Assembly: GCF_017832975.1 (NCBI RefSeq)
Contig: NZ_JAFIBI010000001.1
Coordinates: 2,356,001 to 2,420,000 of the forward strand
Direction of reading: 5' to 3'
Origin: Arthrobacter sp. PvP023
GTDB lineage: Bacteria > Actinomycetota > Actinomycetes > Actinomycetales > Micrococcaceae
Length of the DNA: 64,000 bases
The notes beneath the pieces are model-generated. The model ran no database searches and was not told the DNA's origin. It was given only the letters and a program-made list of their open reading frames with translations. Positions within the stretch are counted from its first letter, which is position 1. Each line of letters starts with the position of its first letter. Both the position numbers and the translations under genes were made by a program. Below are positions 1-8,615 of the stretch, one piece after another.

Positions 1-305
1 TGTACGCGATTGTCCGCGCAGGCGGCCGCCAAGAGAAGGTTTCCGTTGGAGACTTCGTTACCCTGAACCGCGTCCCCGGTGGAGCCGGCAGCACCATTGA
101 GTTGCCCGCACTGCTCCTGGTAGACGGTGACAAAGTCACGTCTGCCGCTGCGGACCTGGCCAAGGTAACGGTTACGGCTGAGATCCTTCAGGACCTTCGT
201 GGTCCGAAGATCGTCATCCAGAAGTTCAAGAACAAGACCGGGTACAAGAAGCGCCAGGGTCACCGTCAGGAACTGACCAAGGTCAAGATCACCGGTATCA
301 AGTAA
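1..305 (+). CDS. rplU: 50S ribosomal protein L21 (partial, first base of start codon missing)
   Basis: This is a structural protein of the large ribosomal subunit that binds 23S rRNA. The frame opens at the window edge with the last two bases of a start codon, then reads [17 protein letters not shown], the classic L21 N-terminus. It runs about 100 codons to a TAA stop, the usual family length. The C-terminal [14 protein letters not shown] stretch is the basic RNA-binding tail typical of L21. It sits 61 nt before rpmA, the conserved rplU-rpmA pair. Only one base of the gene lies outside the window. Confidence 0.97.
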   Translation, partial: YAIVRAGGRQEKVSVGDFVTLNRVPGGAGSTIELPALLLVDGDKVTSAAADLAKVTVTAEILQDLRGPKIVIQKFKNKTGYKKRQGHRQELTKVKITGIK

Positions 306-366
306 CCTTCCGTTACTTTTCAGGTTTTCAGCAGATTCCCCAGAATTTTTAAGGCAGGCATTTCAA

Positions 367-630
367 ATGGCACATAAAAAAGGCGCGAGCTCCACTCGCA
401 ACGGTCGTGACTCCAACGCCCAGTACCTCGGCGTCAAGCGCTTCGGCGGTCAGGTAGTTTCCGCTGGCGAGATCATCGTCCGCCAGCGTGGCACCCACTT
501 CCACCCGGGTGCCGGCGTTGGCCGCGGCGGCGACGACACCCTGTTCGCACTGACCCCCGGCGCCGTTGAATTCGGTACCCGCCGCGGACGTCGAGTCGTG
601 AACATCGTTGCTGCTGCAGCTGCAGAGTAA
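367..630 (+). CDS. rpmA: 50S ribosomal protein L27
   Basis: L27 lies close to the peptidyl-transferase centre of the 50S subunit. The 87-residue product begins [17 protein letters not shown], the strongly conserved basic N-terminal arm, and contains the [17 protein letters not shown] core. Length matches the family. It follows rplU by 61 nt and is followed by a strong intrinsic terminator before obgE, so rplU-rpmA probably form one transcription unit. The start sits directly after the N-terminal arm with no upstream alternative of sense. Confidence 0.98.
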   Translation: MAHKKGASSTRNGRDSNAQYLGVKRFGGQVVSAGEIIVRQRGTHFHPGAGVGRGGDDTLFALTPGAVEFGTRRGRRVVNIVAAAAAE

Positions 631-647
631 CAACTAGATCCAAACCG

Positions 648-685
648 GTGGAGCGGGCCATGATGGCCCGCTCCACTGTTCTTTT
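648..685 (+). terminator. Intrinsic terminator after rpmA
   Basis: A 12-bp perfect GC-rich stem (648-659 with 665-676) has a 5-nt loop and is followed by a T-rich tract ending at 685. It lies 17 nt after the rpmA stop and should separate rplU-rpmA from obgE, possibly with partial read-through. Confidence 0.85.
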
Positions 686-747
686 AACCGCATTACAATC
701 AATTTGGGCGTCCAAGACGGTCAGGTTAAGCAATAGAGGAGATTCAC

Positions 748-2337
748 GTGGCGAGCTTTGTAGACCGGGTAGTACTGCACGTATCCGGCGGTAGCGGCGG
801 TCACGGCTGTGTCTCCGTCCACCGCGAGAAGTTCAAGCCCCTGGGCGGTCCCGACGGCGGCAATGGCGGTGATGGCGGCGACGTCATCCTGCGCGTCGAC
901 CCGCAGACCACCACGCTGCTGGACTATCACCACGCACCCCACCGCCACGCCACCAATGGCGGACCCGGCATGGGTGACTGGCGCGGCGGCAAAAACGGCG
1001 AAACGCTGATCCTGCCCGTTCCGGAAGGCACCGTCGTCAAGACCAAGGACGGCCGCGTCCTGGCCGACCTCGTCGGCGAAGGCACCGAGTTCATCGCGGC
1101 CGCAGGCGGACCGGGCGGCTTGGGCAACGCCGCGCTCTCCTCGCAGAAGCGCCGGGCCCCCGGCTTCGCCCTGCTCGGCATTGAAGGCGAGTCCAGCGAC
1201 ATCGTCCTGGAACTGAAGTCCATCGCGGACATCGCCCTCGTGGGATTCCCGTCCGCCGGCAAGTCCAGCCTGATCGCCGCCATGTCCGCTGCACGCCCCA
1301 AGATCGCCGATTACCCCTTCACTACGCTGATCCCCAACCTTGGTGTCGTCCAGGCCGGCGACGTGCGCTTCACCATCGCAGACGTGCCCGGCCTCATCGA
1401 AGGAGCCAGCGAAGGCAAGGGCCTGGGCCACCACTTCCTCCGGCACGTGGAGCGCTGCGCAGCTTTGGTTCACGTTTTGGACTGCGGTACGCTCGAAGCT
1501 GACCGTGATCCGCTCTCCGACCTGGCGATCATCGAAGCCGAACTCGAAAAATACGCCGTTGACATGAGCTACGCCGGCACCGACGGCGAAGTCGTCCCGC
1601 TGAACCACCGGCCCCGGCTGGTTGCCTTGAACAAAGTCGACCTGCCTGACGGCAAGGACATGGCCGAATTCGTCCGGCCCGAGCTTGAGTCCCGCGGCTA
1701 CCGGGTGTTTGAGATCTCCGCCACGAGCCACGAGGGCCTGCGCCAGCTTGGCTTCGCCATGGCAGAGATCGTCAAGGCGGCCCGCGACGCCGTGGCCGCC
1801 ACCCCGCCGAAGGTGCACGCGCCCGTACTGCGCCCCCGCGCGGTCAACGAAGCCGGCTTCAAGATCCGGCGCGAGGAAAAGAACCTCGAGCCGCTGTTCC
1901 GGGTCCTGGGCGACAAGCCCGTGCGCTGGGTCAAGCAGACCGACTTCACCAACGAGGAAGCCATCGGCTACCTCGCCGACCGCCTGGCCAAACTGGGCGT
2001 GGAAAACGAACTGTTCAAGCAGGGTGCCAAGCCGGGCGACACCGTAGTGATCGGTGAAGACGACGGCGTGGTCTTCGACTGGGAGCCCACCATGATGGCC
2101 GGCGCCGAACTGCTCGCTTCGCCCCGTGGCACCGACGTGCGTTTCGCCGACATCGGCGACCGCCCCACCCGCGGCCAGAAGCGCGACGAGCAGCAGGAGC
2201 GCCGCGACGCCAAGGCAGCGGCCCGGGCCGAGCTGGAAGCCGAGCGCAAGGCCGGGATCTGGACCGAATCAGTCAGCGGGCGCCGTGCCGCACGGCCGCT
2301 CCAGGAGAGCGGACTGACCACCGAAAATGAGGAGTGA
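748..2337 (+). CDS. obgE: Obg/CgtA-family GTPase
   Basis: Obg is an essential GTPase linking 50S ribosome assembly to stress and cell-cycle state. The 529-residue protein has the glycine-rich Obg fold (about residues 1-155, repeated GG motifs such as [13 protein letters not shown]). It is followed by a G domain with G1 GFPSAGKS (166-173), the G3 motif DVPGLIEGA and the G4 motif NKVD. An OCT domain follows (about 350-430, [14 protein letters not shown]). A charged C-terminal tail of about 90 residues is rich in Arg, Glu and Ala, and such extensions are common in actinobacteria. The ATG at 748 is preceded by AGAGGAG. Its 3' end overlaps or abuts proB. Confidence 0.97.
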   Translation: MASFVDRVVLHVSGGSGGHGCVSVHREKFKPLGGPDGGNGGDGGDVILRVDPQTTTLLDYHHAPHRHATNGGPGMGDWRGGKNGETLILPVPEGTVVKTKDGRVLADLVGEGTEFIAAAGGPGGLGNAALSSQKRRAPGFALLGIEGESSDIVLELKSIADIALVGFPSAGKSSLIAAMSAARPKIADYPFTTLIPNLGVVQAGDVRFTIADVPGLIEGASEGKGLGHHFLRHVERCAALVHVLDCGTLEADRDPLSDLAIIEAELEKYAVDMSYAGTDGEVVPLNHRPRLVALNKVDLPDGKDMAEFVRPELESRGYRVFEISATSHEGLRQLGFAMAEIVKAARDAVAATPPKVHAPVLRPRAVNEAGFKIRREEKNLEPLFRVLGDKPVRWVKQTDFTNEEAIGYLADRLAKLGVENELFKQGAKPGDTVVIGEDDGVVFDWEPTMMAGAELLASPRGTDVRFADIGDRPTRGQKRDEQQERRDAKAAARAELEAERKAGIWTESVSGRRAARPLQESGLTTENEE

Positions 2338-2347
2338 ACCCCCACAC

Positions 2348-3499
2348 GTGACCGATAATTCCGCAATTGTCATCGAGGAACCCAGGACCGACGACCGCAG
2401 CATGCTCGCCAGGGCACGCCGCATCGTTGTCAAGGTCGGGTCGTCGTCGCTCACCAGCCTCAAGGGTGGAATCTCTGAAGAGGCGCTGATCGAGCTCTCC
2501 GACGCGCTGGCTGCGAAGCACAACGGCGGAACCGAGATCATCCTCGTTTCCTCCGGCGCGATCTCGGCAGGCCTTGCCCCCCTTGGCCTGGTGAAGCGTC
2601 CCCGGGACCTTGCCACCCAGCAGGCAGCCGCCAGCGTTGGCCAGGGCCTCCTGATGGCCCGTTACACGCACGCTTTCGCAGCGCACGGCGTGACCGTGAG
2701 CCAGGTCCTGCTGACCGCGGACGACCTCATGCGGCGCAGCCACCACATGAACGCCTTCCGTGCCCTGAACCGGCTCCTGAACCTGGGCGTTGTGCCCGTG
2801 GTCAACGAGAACGACACAGTGGCAACGCACAAGATCCGCTTCGGTGACAACGACCGGCTCTCCGCCCTGGTGGCGCACCTGGTCCGCGCCGATGCCCTGG
2901 TGCTGCTCTCCGACGTCGACTCGCTCTATGACGGGCCGCCCTCGAAGGGGGCCAAGCGCATTCCCCAGGTGGACGGACCCCAGGACCTTGAGGGCGTCAA
3001 CATCGGCAAGCCGGGTCAGGCCGGCGTCGGAACCGGCGGCATGCAGACGAAAGTGGAGGCCGCCACGATGGCCGCCGATTCGGGCATCCCCGCACTGGTC
3101 ACCTCCACCGCGAACGCCGCCGCAGCCCTGAACGGCGAAGACGTCGGAACCTGGTTCTCCGTCAACAGCGGCCGCAAGTCGGTGCGCATGATGTGGCTCG
3201 CGCACCTTGCACACGTGCAGGGCCGGCTGCTCCTTGACGACGGCGCCGTCACGGCTGTCCGTGACCAGCACTTTTCGCTGCTCCCCGCCGGTATCACGTC
3301 AGTCGAAGGCACCTTTGAATCGGGCGACGCCGTCGAAATGGTTTCGCCGGACGGCACCGTGATCGCCCGCGGGCTGGTCAATTATTCCTCGGACGAACTG
3401 CCACAGATGCTGGGGCGTTCCACCGTGGAACTGGGGGAGTCCCTCGGACGCGGCTTTGACCGTGAGGTTGTTCACGTTGATGACCTGGTTCTGGTCTAG
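2348..3499 (+). CDS. proB: Glutamate 5-kinase
   Basis: ProB phosphorylates glutamate to gamma-glutamyl phosphate, the first and feedback-regulated step of proline synthesis. The N-terminal amino-acid-kinase domain starts RRIVVKVGSSSLTS. A C-terminal PUA domain follows (about the last 90 residues, RLLLDDGAVTAV onward), the two-domain form of the enzyme. An ATG at 2327 would overlap obgE by 11 nt. I prefer GTG 2348, with AGGAG at 2330-2334 as its ribosome-binding site, although the spacing (13 nt) is long. Either start leaves the kinase domain intact. The gene is followed 23 nt later by proA. Confidence 0.95.
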   Translation: MTDNSAIVIEEPRTDDRSMLARARRIVVKVGSSSLTSLKGGISEEALIELSDALAAKHNGGTEIILVSSGAISAGLAPLGLVKRPRDLATQQAAASVGQGLLMARYTHAFAAHGVTVSQVLLTADDLMRRSHHMNAFRALNRLLNLGVVPVVNENDTVATHKIRFGDNDRLSALVAHLVRADALVLLSDVDSLYDGPPSKGAKRIPQVDGPQDLEGVNIGKPGQAGVGTGGMQTKVEAATMAADSGIPALVTSTANAAAALNGEDVGTWFSVNSGRKSVRMMWLAHLAHVQGRLLLDDGAVTAVRDQHFSLLPAGITSVEGTFESGDAVEMVSPDGTVIARGLVNYSSDELPQMLGRSTVELGESLGRGFDREVVHVDDLVLV

Positions 3500-3522
3500 C
3501 GGACTGATTCGCCTAGACTTGA

Positions 3523-4875
3523 ATGATGACTGAGGCACTGATTCACCAAGCGGCCGAGAAATCCAACGACTCCACGGAGGCATCTCCCACGCCGGAAAAT
3601 GCCCAGCTGTCCCCGGCTGACGTCGAGGCTGCCGTGTACGCGATCGCTGACCGATCGCGTCACGCTGCCCGCAGCATGGCACGCGCCAACCGCGCCTGGA
3701 AGGACAAAGGCCTCCGCGCGATCGGCGCCGCCCTGCTCGACAGCAGGGCGCAGATCCTGGCCGCCAACGCCAAGGATGTGGACGCCGGCCGCGCCAACGG
3801 CACGTCGGCGGCGCTGCTTGACCGACTGACGCTGAACGACGCACGGATCGAGGCGCTTGCCGCCGCCCTGGAAAACCTCGCCGGCCTGCCGGATCCCGTG
3901 GGAAACGTGGTCCGCGGCCAGACGCTTCCCAACGGCCTGCGGTTGCGGCAGGTCAACGTTCCCATGGGCGTCGTTGCCGCCATCTACGAGGCCCGTCCCA
4001 ACGTGACGGTGGACATTGCCGGGCTGGCGCTGAAAAGCGGCAACGCGGTGATCCTGCGCGGCGGCACCGCCGCCGCGGCCACCAACGAAGCCCTCATCAG
4101 GGTCCTCCGGGATGCCCTCACTTCCGTTGGACTGCCCGCCGACGCCGTTCAGACGGTCGACCAGTTCGGCCGTGAAGGAGCCAATGTGCTGATGCGGGCC
4201 CGCGGCCGGGTGGATGTCCTCATTCCCCGCGGCGGCAGGGACCTGATCCAGACGGTCGTCACCAATTCCTCCGTCCCGGTCATCGAGACCGGCGAGGGCA
4301 ACGTCCATATCTTCATCGACGAATCCGCCAGTGAAGACATGGCCGTGGACATCCTGCTCAACGCCAAGACCCAGCGGCCCAGCGTCTGCAACACCGTGGA
4401 GACCCTCCTGGTGCATTCCGGGTCCACCGTCCTGCCCGCCGTCGCCGCGGCGCTCCGGAAAGCCGGAGTCACCCTCCACGCCGACGAGAGGGTCCGCGCC
4501 GCGTTGCCCGCATCCGTGGAATCCGTCCCCGCCACTGACGAGGACTGGGCCACCGAGTACATGGACCTGGACCTCGCGGTGGGCATGGTGGACAGCCTTG
4601 ACGAAGCGGTGCAGCACATCCGCAAGTGGTCGACCGGACACACCGAGGCCATCATCACCAACGACCTCGCCAATGCCGAACGCTTCATTTCCGAAATCGA
4701 CTCGGCAGCGGTCATCGTCAACGCCTCCACAAGGTTCACGGACGGCGGGGAACTGGGCCTCGGCGCCGAGGTGGGCATTTCCACCCAAAAGCTCCACGCA
4801 CGAGGCCCCATGGGCCTCACCGAGCTCACGACCACGAAGTGGATCGTCCAGGGCGAGGGCCAGATTCGCAGCTAG
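3523..4875 (+). CDS. proA: Glutamate-5-semialdehyde dehydrogenase (gamma-glutamyl phosphate reductase)
   Basis: ProA reduces gamma-glutamyl phosphate with NADPH to glutamate semialdehyde, which cyclises on the way to proline. The 450-residue product is an aldehyde-dehydrogenase-fold enzyme. It contains the conserved segment KTQRPSVCNTVETLLVH, whose Cys is the catalytic thiol, and EARPNVTVDIAGLALKSGNA typical of ProA. The N-terminus carries about 30 extra residues before the fold. Two adjacent ATG codons (3523 and 3526) are possible starts. It lies 23 nt after proB, consistent with an operon. Confidence 0.96.
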   Translation: MMTEALIHQAAEKSNDSTEASPTPENAQLSPADVEAAVYAIADRSRHAARSMARANRAWKDKGLRAIGAALLDSRAQILAANAKDVDAGRANGTSAALLDRLTLNDARIEALAAALENLAGLPDPVGNVVRGQTLPNGLRLRQVNVPMGVVAAIYEARPNVTVDIAGLALKSGNAVILRGGTAAAATNEALIRVLRDALTSVGLPADAVQTVDQFGREGANVLMRARGRVDVLIPRGGRDLIQTVVTNSSVPVIETGEGNVHIFIDESASEDMAVDILLNAKTQRPSVCNTVETLLVHSGSTVLPAVAAALRKAGVTLHADERVRAALPASVESVPATDEDWATEYMDLDLAVGMVDSLDEAVQHIRKWSTGHTEAIITNDLANAERFISEIDSAAVIVNASTRFTDGGELGLGAEVGISTQKLHARGPMGLTELTTTKWIVQGEGQIRS

Positions 4876-4955
4876 CAACGCTGTAACATGGAACAGAAGT
4901 CCGGAACGGCGGGAATGACCGCCGTCGTCATTGTGTGAACTCTTTAGGGGAGAAA

Positions 4956-5180
4956 ATGCTGTTGCAGCAGGTGGGCGCGTCCGTCGCCGAACATGAAGAA
5001 CTGGCTCCGCTGTGGGCCGAACCGTGGGTCTTTGGTGTATCGATCTTTGCGATCATGCTGGTCCTGATGTTCGTGACGCTGTCCTACAGCAACCTGGGCA
5101 ACCGGCACGAGGCCGTCGAGGAGCACTCCGACCCCCACCGCCAGCACCCGAACAAGCACGATCACGGCCAAGGCCACTAA
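4956..5180 (+). CDS. Small single-pass membrane protein with His-rich tail
   Basis: I do not recognise a named family. The 74-residue product has an N-terminal segment with acidic residues. One hydrophobic helix follows (about residues 26-46, [19 protein letters not shown]). The cytosolic tail is rich in His, Asp and Lys and ends HDHGQGH, which could bind a metal. AGGGGAG directly upstream of ATG 4956 makes this start better than the GTG at 4935. It sits between proA and nadD on the same strand, a position where small membrane proteins occur in related genomes. Confidence 0.75.
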   Translation: MLLQQVGASVAEHEELAPLWAEPWVFGVSIFAIMLVLMFVTLSYSNLGNRHEAVEEHSDPHRQHPNKHDHGQGH

Positions 5181-5232
5181 CATCACTGCGGTCCTGAAGC
5201 GGCGCGGCGCCAAGCGCCGCCTGCGTTTAGGT

Positions 5233-5853
5233 GTGATGGGTGGGACATTTGATCCCATCCATCACGGCCACCTTGTTGCGGCCAGCGAAGTTGCGGCGAA
5301 GTTCGGCCTCGACGAAGTGGTATTTGTACCGACCGGCCAGCCGTGGCAGAAAATGAGCAAGAAGGTCAGCGAACCGGAGCACCGGTACCTGATGACTGTC
5401 ATTGCCACGGCGTCCAACCCCAGGTTCACCGTCAGCAGGGTCGATGTGGACCGTCCCGGCCCCACGTATACCATCGACACCCTGCGGGACCTGCGTACGC
5501 AACGGCCGGATGCGGATCTTTTCTTCATCACCGGCGCGGACGCCATGGCACAAATCCTGTCCTGGAAGAACATCGATGAATTGTGGTCGCTGGCGCATTT
5601 CGTCGGTGTGACCCGGCCGGGGCACGTCCTCGACGGTATGGGCAGGAAAGACGTCAGCCTCCTGGAAGTGCCTGCGATGGCGATTTCCTCCACTGACTGC
5701 AGGACGCGGGTGGCGGCCGGGAACCCGGTCTGGTACCTCGTACCCGACGGGGTGGTCCAATATATTGCGAAATACGGCCTGTACGCCGGGCAGTCCGACC
5801 CCGACCCCAGTGCCGCACTTACCGAGTTACACGAACCAGCCAGTACCGAGTGA
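5233..5853 (+). CDS. nadD: Nicotinate-nucleotide adenylyltransferase
   Basis: NadD transfers AMP from ATP to nicotinate mononucleotide, giving deamido-NAD. The N-terminus carries the nucleotidyltransferase signature [12 protein letters not shown]. The later ISSTDCRTR segment matches the ISSTxxR motif of the family. GTG 5233 or ATG 5236 starts the protein almost at the first beta strand. The frame is open upstream (…[12 protein letters not shown]) but offers only a CTG, so the short form is the simplest choice. The product is about 206 residues, normal for NadD. Its stop overlaps the GTG of the next reading frame. Confidence 0.95.
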   Translation: MMGGTFDPIHHGHLVAASEVAAKFGLDEVVFVPTGQPWQKMSKKVSEPEHRYLMTVIATASNPRFTVSRVDVDRPGPTYTIDTLRDLRTQRPDADLFFITGADAMAQILSWKNIDELWSLAHFVGVTRPGHVLDGMGRKDVSLLEVPAMAISSTDCRTRVAAGNPVWYLVPDGVVQYIAKYGLYAGQSDPDPSAALTELHEPASTE

Positions 5854-5861
5854 GTTGTGAG

Positions 5862-7154
5862 ATGAGCCAGGAACAGCCTCCCCTCCGTAGCCGTCGCGAA
5901 TTGCGGCAGGCCAGAGATGAGCGCGCGGAATCACGCCAGGACACGGGGACCTCTGCCCCGGGTCCGGTTCCCCCTGCCTCAAACGCGCCCGGCAACGGCA
6001 CGCCGGCGCCTGCCCGGGAGGACGGCACCGGCCGCATCCGCCGTGTGGCTCCCGGTCCCGTCGACTCCGTCCGTACACCGTCGGGATCCGAGCGGTCCTC
6101 GCAGAGCCGGGCGCGCGACCGCGCCGCCCTGCGCACCATCAAGGAACTTGCGGAGAAGGAGGAGCGGCTCTCCGGCGGTGGTCCGCCCACGCGCCGCCAG
6201 CTCCGGCTCCAGCAGCTCCAGGCCGAGGCTGCGCCCGCTACGGCCGCGAACGTGATCGTCCCGCCGGCCCGCACTTCCGCACAGCGCACCGTGCCGCCAG
6301 CCCGGACGGGACAGTCAGCGCCGCAGGCGCGGCCGGGGCAGGCCTCGCCGCCGAAGGGGCCCTCCCCGCAGGCAGCAGCTCCGCGGGCGGACTCGCCGGA
6401 GGCAAGCACGGACAGCAAGCTTCCCGAGGGCATGACTGTCGAACAGGCCCTCGCAGCGCGGTCACTCATCGCCGAACAGGCCCGGAACCAGATCGCCAAG
6501 ATGGAGCACATCGCGGCGAACGACCCCGAAGCGGTGGATCCGGAAATCCTCGCGGAGCAGATCGCCCTGGCCGAGCGCGCCGCCGTCCTGAACAAGCGGG
6601 CCATGGCCAAGCAGAAGCTGGCCGAGCAGGCCAGCCAGCCGGCCCACCCAAAGACCGAACCATCAGCCGTCAGCAACCTTGCGATGGTCACGCCGCTGGA
6701 GTTCGAGAAGGTTCCAGGGATCGACCGGCCGGTGATGAAGAAGCCTGCCACCTCCTACGTGCCGGTGGTCACCAATCCCGGCCCGAGGCTGCAGCCGGCC
6801 GGCACCAAGGGTGCGCGCAAGCCTGGCCCCGCGAAGCGGACCGCGAGGCCTGCGACAGGCCGGGCCGGGGTGCTTGCCCGCGCTGAGGCAGCCGCCCAGG
6901 CGGCAGCCGATCCAGCGGCGGTAGTCCAGGCATCCGCCCCCGGTGAGCCGTGGGCTGCTGAAGCCGGCGAGAATTTCGTCGACAAGCCGCGCGTCGCCGC
7001 CAACACCGCCTACGGTCTGGAACCGCTCGACGCCGTAACAGCCGGCCTGGGCAGGGCACACCGTATCCGGCTGCTGCAGCTCGCCGTCCTCGCACTGGGG
7101 ATCGTCGCGCTGATTGCAGGCGTCACCATGATCATCAGCGGCCTGACGCCCTGA
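5862..7154 (+). CDS. Ala/Pro-rich protein with C-terminal membrane anchor
   Basis: Function unknown. About 400 residues of low-complexity, Ala-, Pro- and Arg-rich sequence are followed by one C-terminal transmembrane helix (LAVLALGIVALIAGVTMII) and a short tail, suggesting a tail-anchored protein. A helical, charged stretch (about EQALAARSLIAEQARNQIAK to KQKLAEQ) could form a coiled coil. ATG 5862 is the likely start, and GTG 5850 overlapping the nadD stop is the alternative. It lies between nadD and rsfS on the same strand. The composition is typical of poorly conserved actinobacterial envelope proteins. Confidence 0.8.
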   Translation: MSQEQPPLRSRRELRQARDERAESRQDTGTSAPGPVPPASNAPGNGTPAPAREDGTGRIRRVAPGPVDSVRTPSGSERSSQSRARDRAALRTIKELAEKEERLSGGGPPTRRQLRLQQLQAEAAPATAANVIVPPARTSAQRTVPPARTGQSAPQARPGQASPPKGPSPQAAAPRADSPEASTDSKLPEGMTVEQALAARSLIAEQARNQIAKMEHIAANDPEAVDPEILAEQIALAERAAVLNKRAMAKQKLAEQASQPAHPKTEPSAVSNLAMVTPLEFEKVPGIDRPVMKKPATSYVPVVTNPGPRLQPAGTKGARKPGPAKRTARPATGRAGVLARAEAAAQAAADPAAVVQASAPGEPWAAEAGENFVDKPRVAANTAYGLEPLDAVTAGLGRAHRIRLLQLAVLALGIVALIAGVTMIISGLTP

Positions 7155-7256
7155 CCAACCGCACCGGCCCATCAGGGCGCCGCCATCCTCACGCATGACG
7201 GCGCCGACATCAACGGCGCCGGACCTACATAGCTTTAAACCACTACAAGGAGTCCC

Positions 7257-7658
7257 GTGACTGCAACCGATTCATCCATCGCCATAGCCCGCGTCGCCGC
7301 GCGCGCTGCAGCGGACAAGATAGCCCAGGACATCGTTGGCCTGGACGTCAGCGAGCGGCTGGCCCTGGCCGACGTCTTCCTGATCGCCTCCGCGCCCAGT
7401 GAGCGCCAGGTCAACGCCATCGTCGACGGCATCGAAGAGGAACTGGGCAAGCAGGATCTCCGTCCTGTCCGCCGCGAGGGCCGTTCCGGCGGACGCTGGG
7501 TCCTGTTGGATTACTCGGACGTGGTGATCCACGTCCAGCATGAGGAAGACCGTGTGTTCTATGCCCTGGAGCGCCTGTGGAAGGACTGCCCGGTGGTTGA
7601 CCTCCAGCTCGGAGAAGACTCGTCCGCCAAGGCGGCCGTTTCCTCGGACAGCGAGTAA
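7257..7658 (+). CDS. rsfS: Ribosome silencing factor RsfS
   Basis: RsfS binds L14 on the 50S subunit and blocks subunit joining when nutrients are short. The 133-residue product has the DUF143/Iojap core, with VFLIASAPSERQVNAIVDGIEE, RREGRSGGRWVLLDY and VVIHVQHEEDRVFYALERLW. GTG 7257 is preceded by AAGGAG with good spacing. It closes the nadD gene set, the order known from many Gram-positive genomes. Confidence 0.96.
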   Translation: MTATDSSIAIARVAARAAADKIAQDIVGLDVSERLALADVFLIASAPSERQVNAIVDGIEEELGKQDLRPVRREGRSGGRWVLLDYSDVVIHVQHEEDRVFYALERLWKDCPVVDLQLGEDSSAKAAVSSDSE

Positions 7659-7797
7659 TCCCGGGCCGGCCGCCGAATATGCCCGATTTGGAATTTTCGG
7701 AACGGCTGTTCTAAGATATTTGAGTTGCTTCGGAGAGATCCGGACGCAGAACCGGGCCCGACAGTGAAGACTGAAGGTGCCGGAGCAATGAAAATTC

Positions 7798-7870
7798 GGG
7801 GCTGTGGCGCAGCTGGTAGCGCACCTGCATGGCATGCAGGGGGTCAGGGGTTCGAGTCCCCTCAGCTCCA
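7798..7870 (+). tRNA. tRNA-Ala (anticodon GGC), copy 1
   Basis: This 73-nt cloverleaf has acceptor stem GGGGCTG paired with CAGCTCC (one G-U pair) and anticodon stem CCTGC/GCAGG. The 7-nt loop at 7829-7835 carries GGC at 7831-7833. The T arm contains GGTTCGAGTCC. It reads GCC alanine codons. CCA is not encoded. A terminator follows at once. Confidence 0.97.
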
Positions 7871-7877
7871 CCGAATG

Positions 7878-7917
7878 GTCCGTCGGAATCGAGAGATTCC
7901 GGCGGACTTTTTTGTTT
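7878..7917 (+). terminator. Intrinsic terminator after first tRNA-Ala
   Basis: A 13-nt stem (7878-7890 with 7895-7907, one mismatch or wobble) with a GAGA loop is followed by TTTTTTGTTT. It ends the first tRNA transcript 8 nt after the tRNA. Confidence 0.88.
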
Positions 7918-8066
7918 ATTACCCTGTTTCCTTGCTGAGGTTCGCTGGTTCCACCACCTACGGCCGACCAACTGCAGGGTTCCGGACCCGAATTGGCGTC
8001 TTACACAATTGTGGTTTAAGATAATCAAGTTGCTTACGGAGATCGATCCGAAAGAAACAAGAGTTT

Positions 8067-8139
8067 GGGGCTGTGGCGCAGCTGGTAGCGCACCTGCATG
8101 GCATGCAGGGGGTCAGGGGTTCGAGTCCCCTCAGCTCCA
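8067..8139 (+). tRNA. tRNA-Ala (anticodon GGC), copy 2
   Basis: This is a 73-nt copy identical to the tRNA at 7798, with anticodon GGC at 8100-8102. It is a separate transcription unit, because a terminator lies between the two copies and another follows this one. The flanking sequences differ, so only the gene itself (and a few bases of leader) is duplicated. Confidence 0.97.
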
Positions 8140-8153
8140 CCCTGGATTGAACA

Positions 8154-8188
8154 GCAGAAGCCGCCCGGTCGGGCGGCTTCTGCCGTTT
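8154..8188 (+). terminator. Intrinsic terminator after second tRNA-Ala
   Basis: A 13-bp perfect stem (8154-8166 with 8171-8183) with a 4-nt loop is followed by a short T tract. Confidence 0.8.
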
Positions 8189-8210
8189 AACGCTCGACTA
8201 ATATGGGAGC

Positions 8211-8561
8211 GTGAACGAATCCCTTCCGCCCTGCCCGGAATGCTCCAGTGAATACACCTATGAAATGGGAGCGCTGCTGGTGTGCCCCGAGTGCGCACAC
8301 GAGTGGTCCGCAGAGGCCCCGGAGGCGCCAGGAGCCGCTGACGCGGTTATCAAGGACGCGGTGGGCAATGTCCTCGCCGACGGTGACACTGTGACCGTAA
8401 TCAAGGACCTTAAGATCAAGGGAAGCTCCACAGTCATCAAGGTGGGGACCAAAGTACGCGGCATCCGGCTCATGGACGGCGTGGGTGACCACGACATCGA
8501 CTGCAAGGTGGACGGCGTCGGCCCTATGCAGCTGAAGTCCAGCGTCGTCAAAAAGGTCTAG
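8211..8561 (+). CDS. YjdM/PhnA-family zinc-ribbon protein
   Basis: The 116-residue product starts with a zinc ribbon, with CPEC near the N-terminus and a second CPEC about 19 residues later. A small beta-barrel domain follows ([43 protein letters not shown]). This is the architecture of the PhnA/YjdM family. It was once called 'alkylphosphonate utilisation operon protein', but its biochemical role is not settled and no phosphonate genes are nearby. The start is GTG 8211. The stop TAG at 8559-8561 is the only in-frame stop separating it from the flavoprotein downstream. Confidence 0.93.
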   Translation: MNESLPPCPECSSEYTYEMGALLVCPECAHEWSAEAPEAPGAADAVIKDAVGNVLADGDTVTVIKDLKIKGSSTVIKVGTKVRGIRLMDGVGDHDIDCKVDGVGPMQLKSSVVKKV

Positions 8562-8615
8562 GCGGGTCCCGACATCCCCGATGCCCAGGCGGCGGAACTG
8601 CACGCCGCAGATGTA

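Noticed and set aside
721..1818. Long minus-strand open frame of 365 codons opposite obgE
   Set aside because: It is antisense to a certain gene, has shadow composition (Gly, Ala, Val, Asp-rich without motifs) and arises from GC-rich third-position bias.
3496..4878. Minus-strand open frame of 460 codons opposite proA
   Set aside because: It fully mirrors proA, shows no recognisable domain, and has the typical GC-bias shadow composition.
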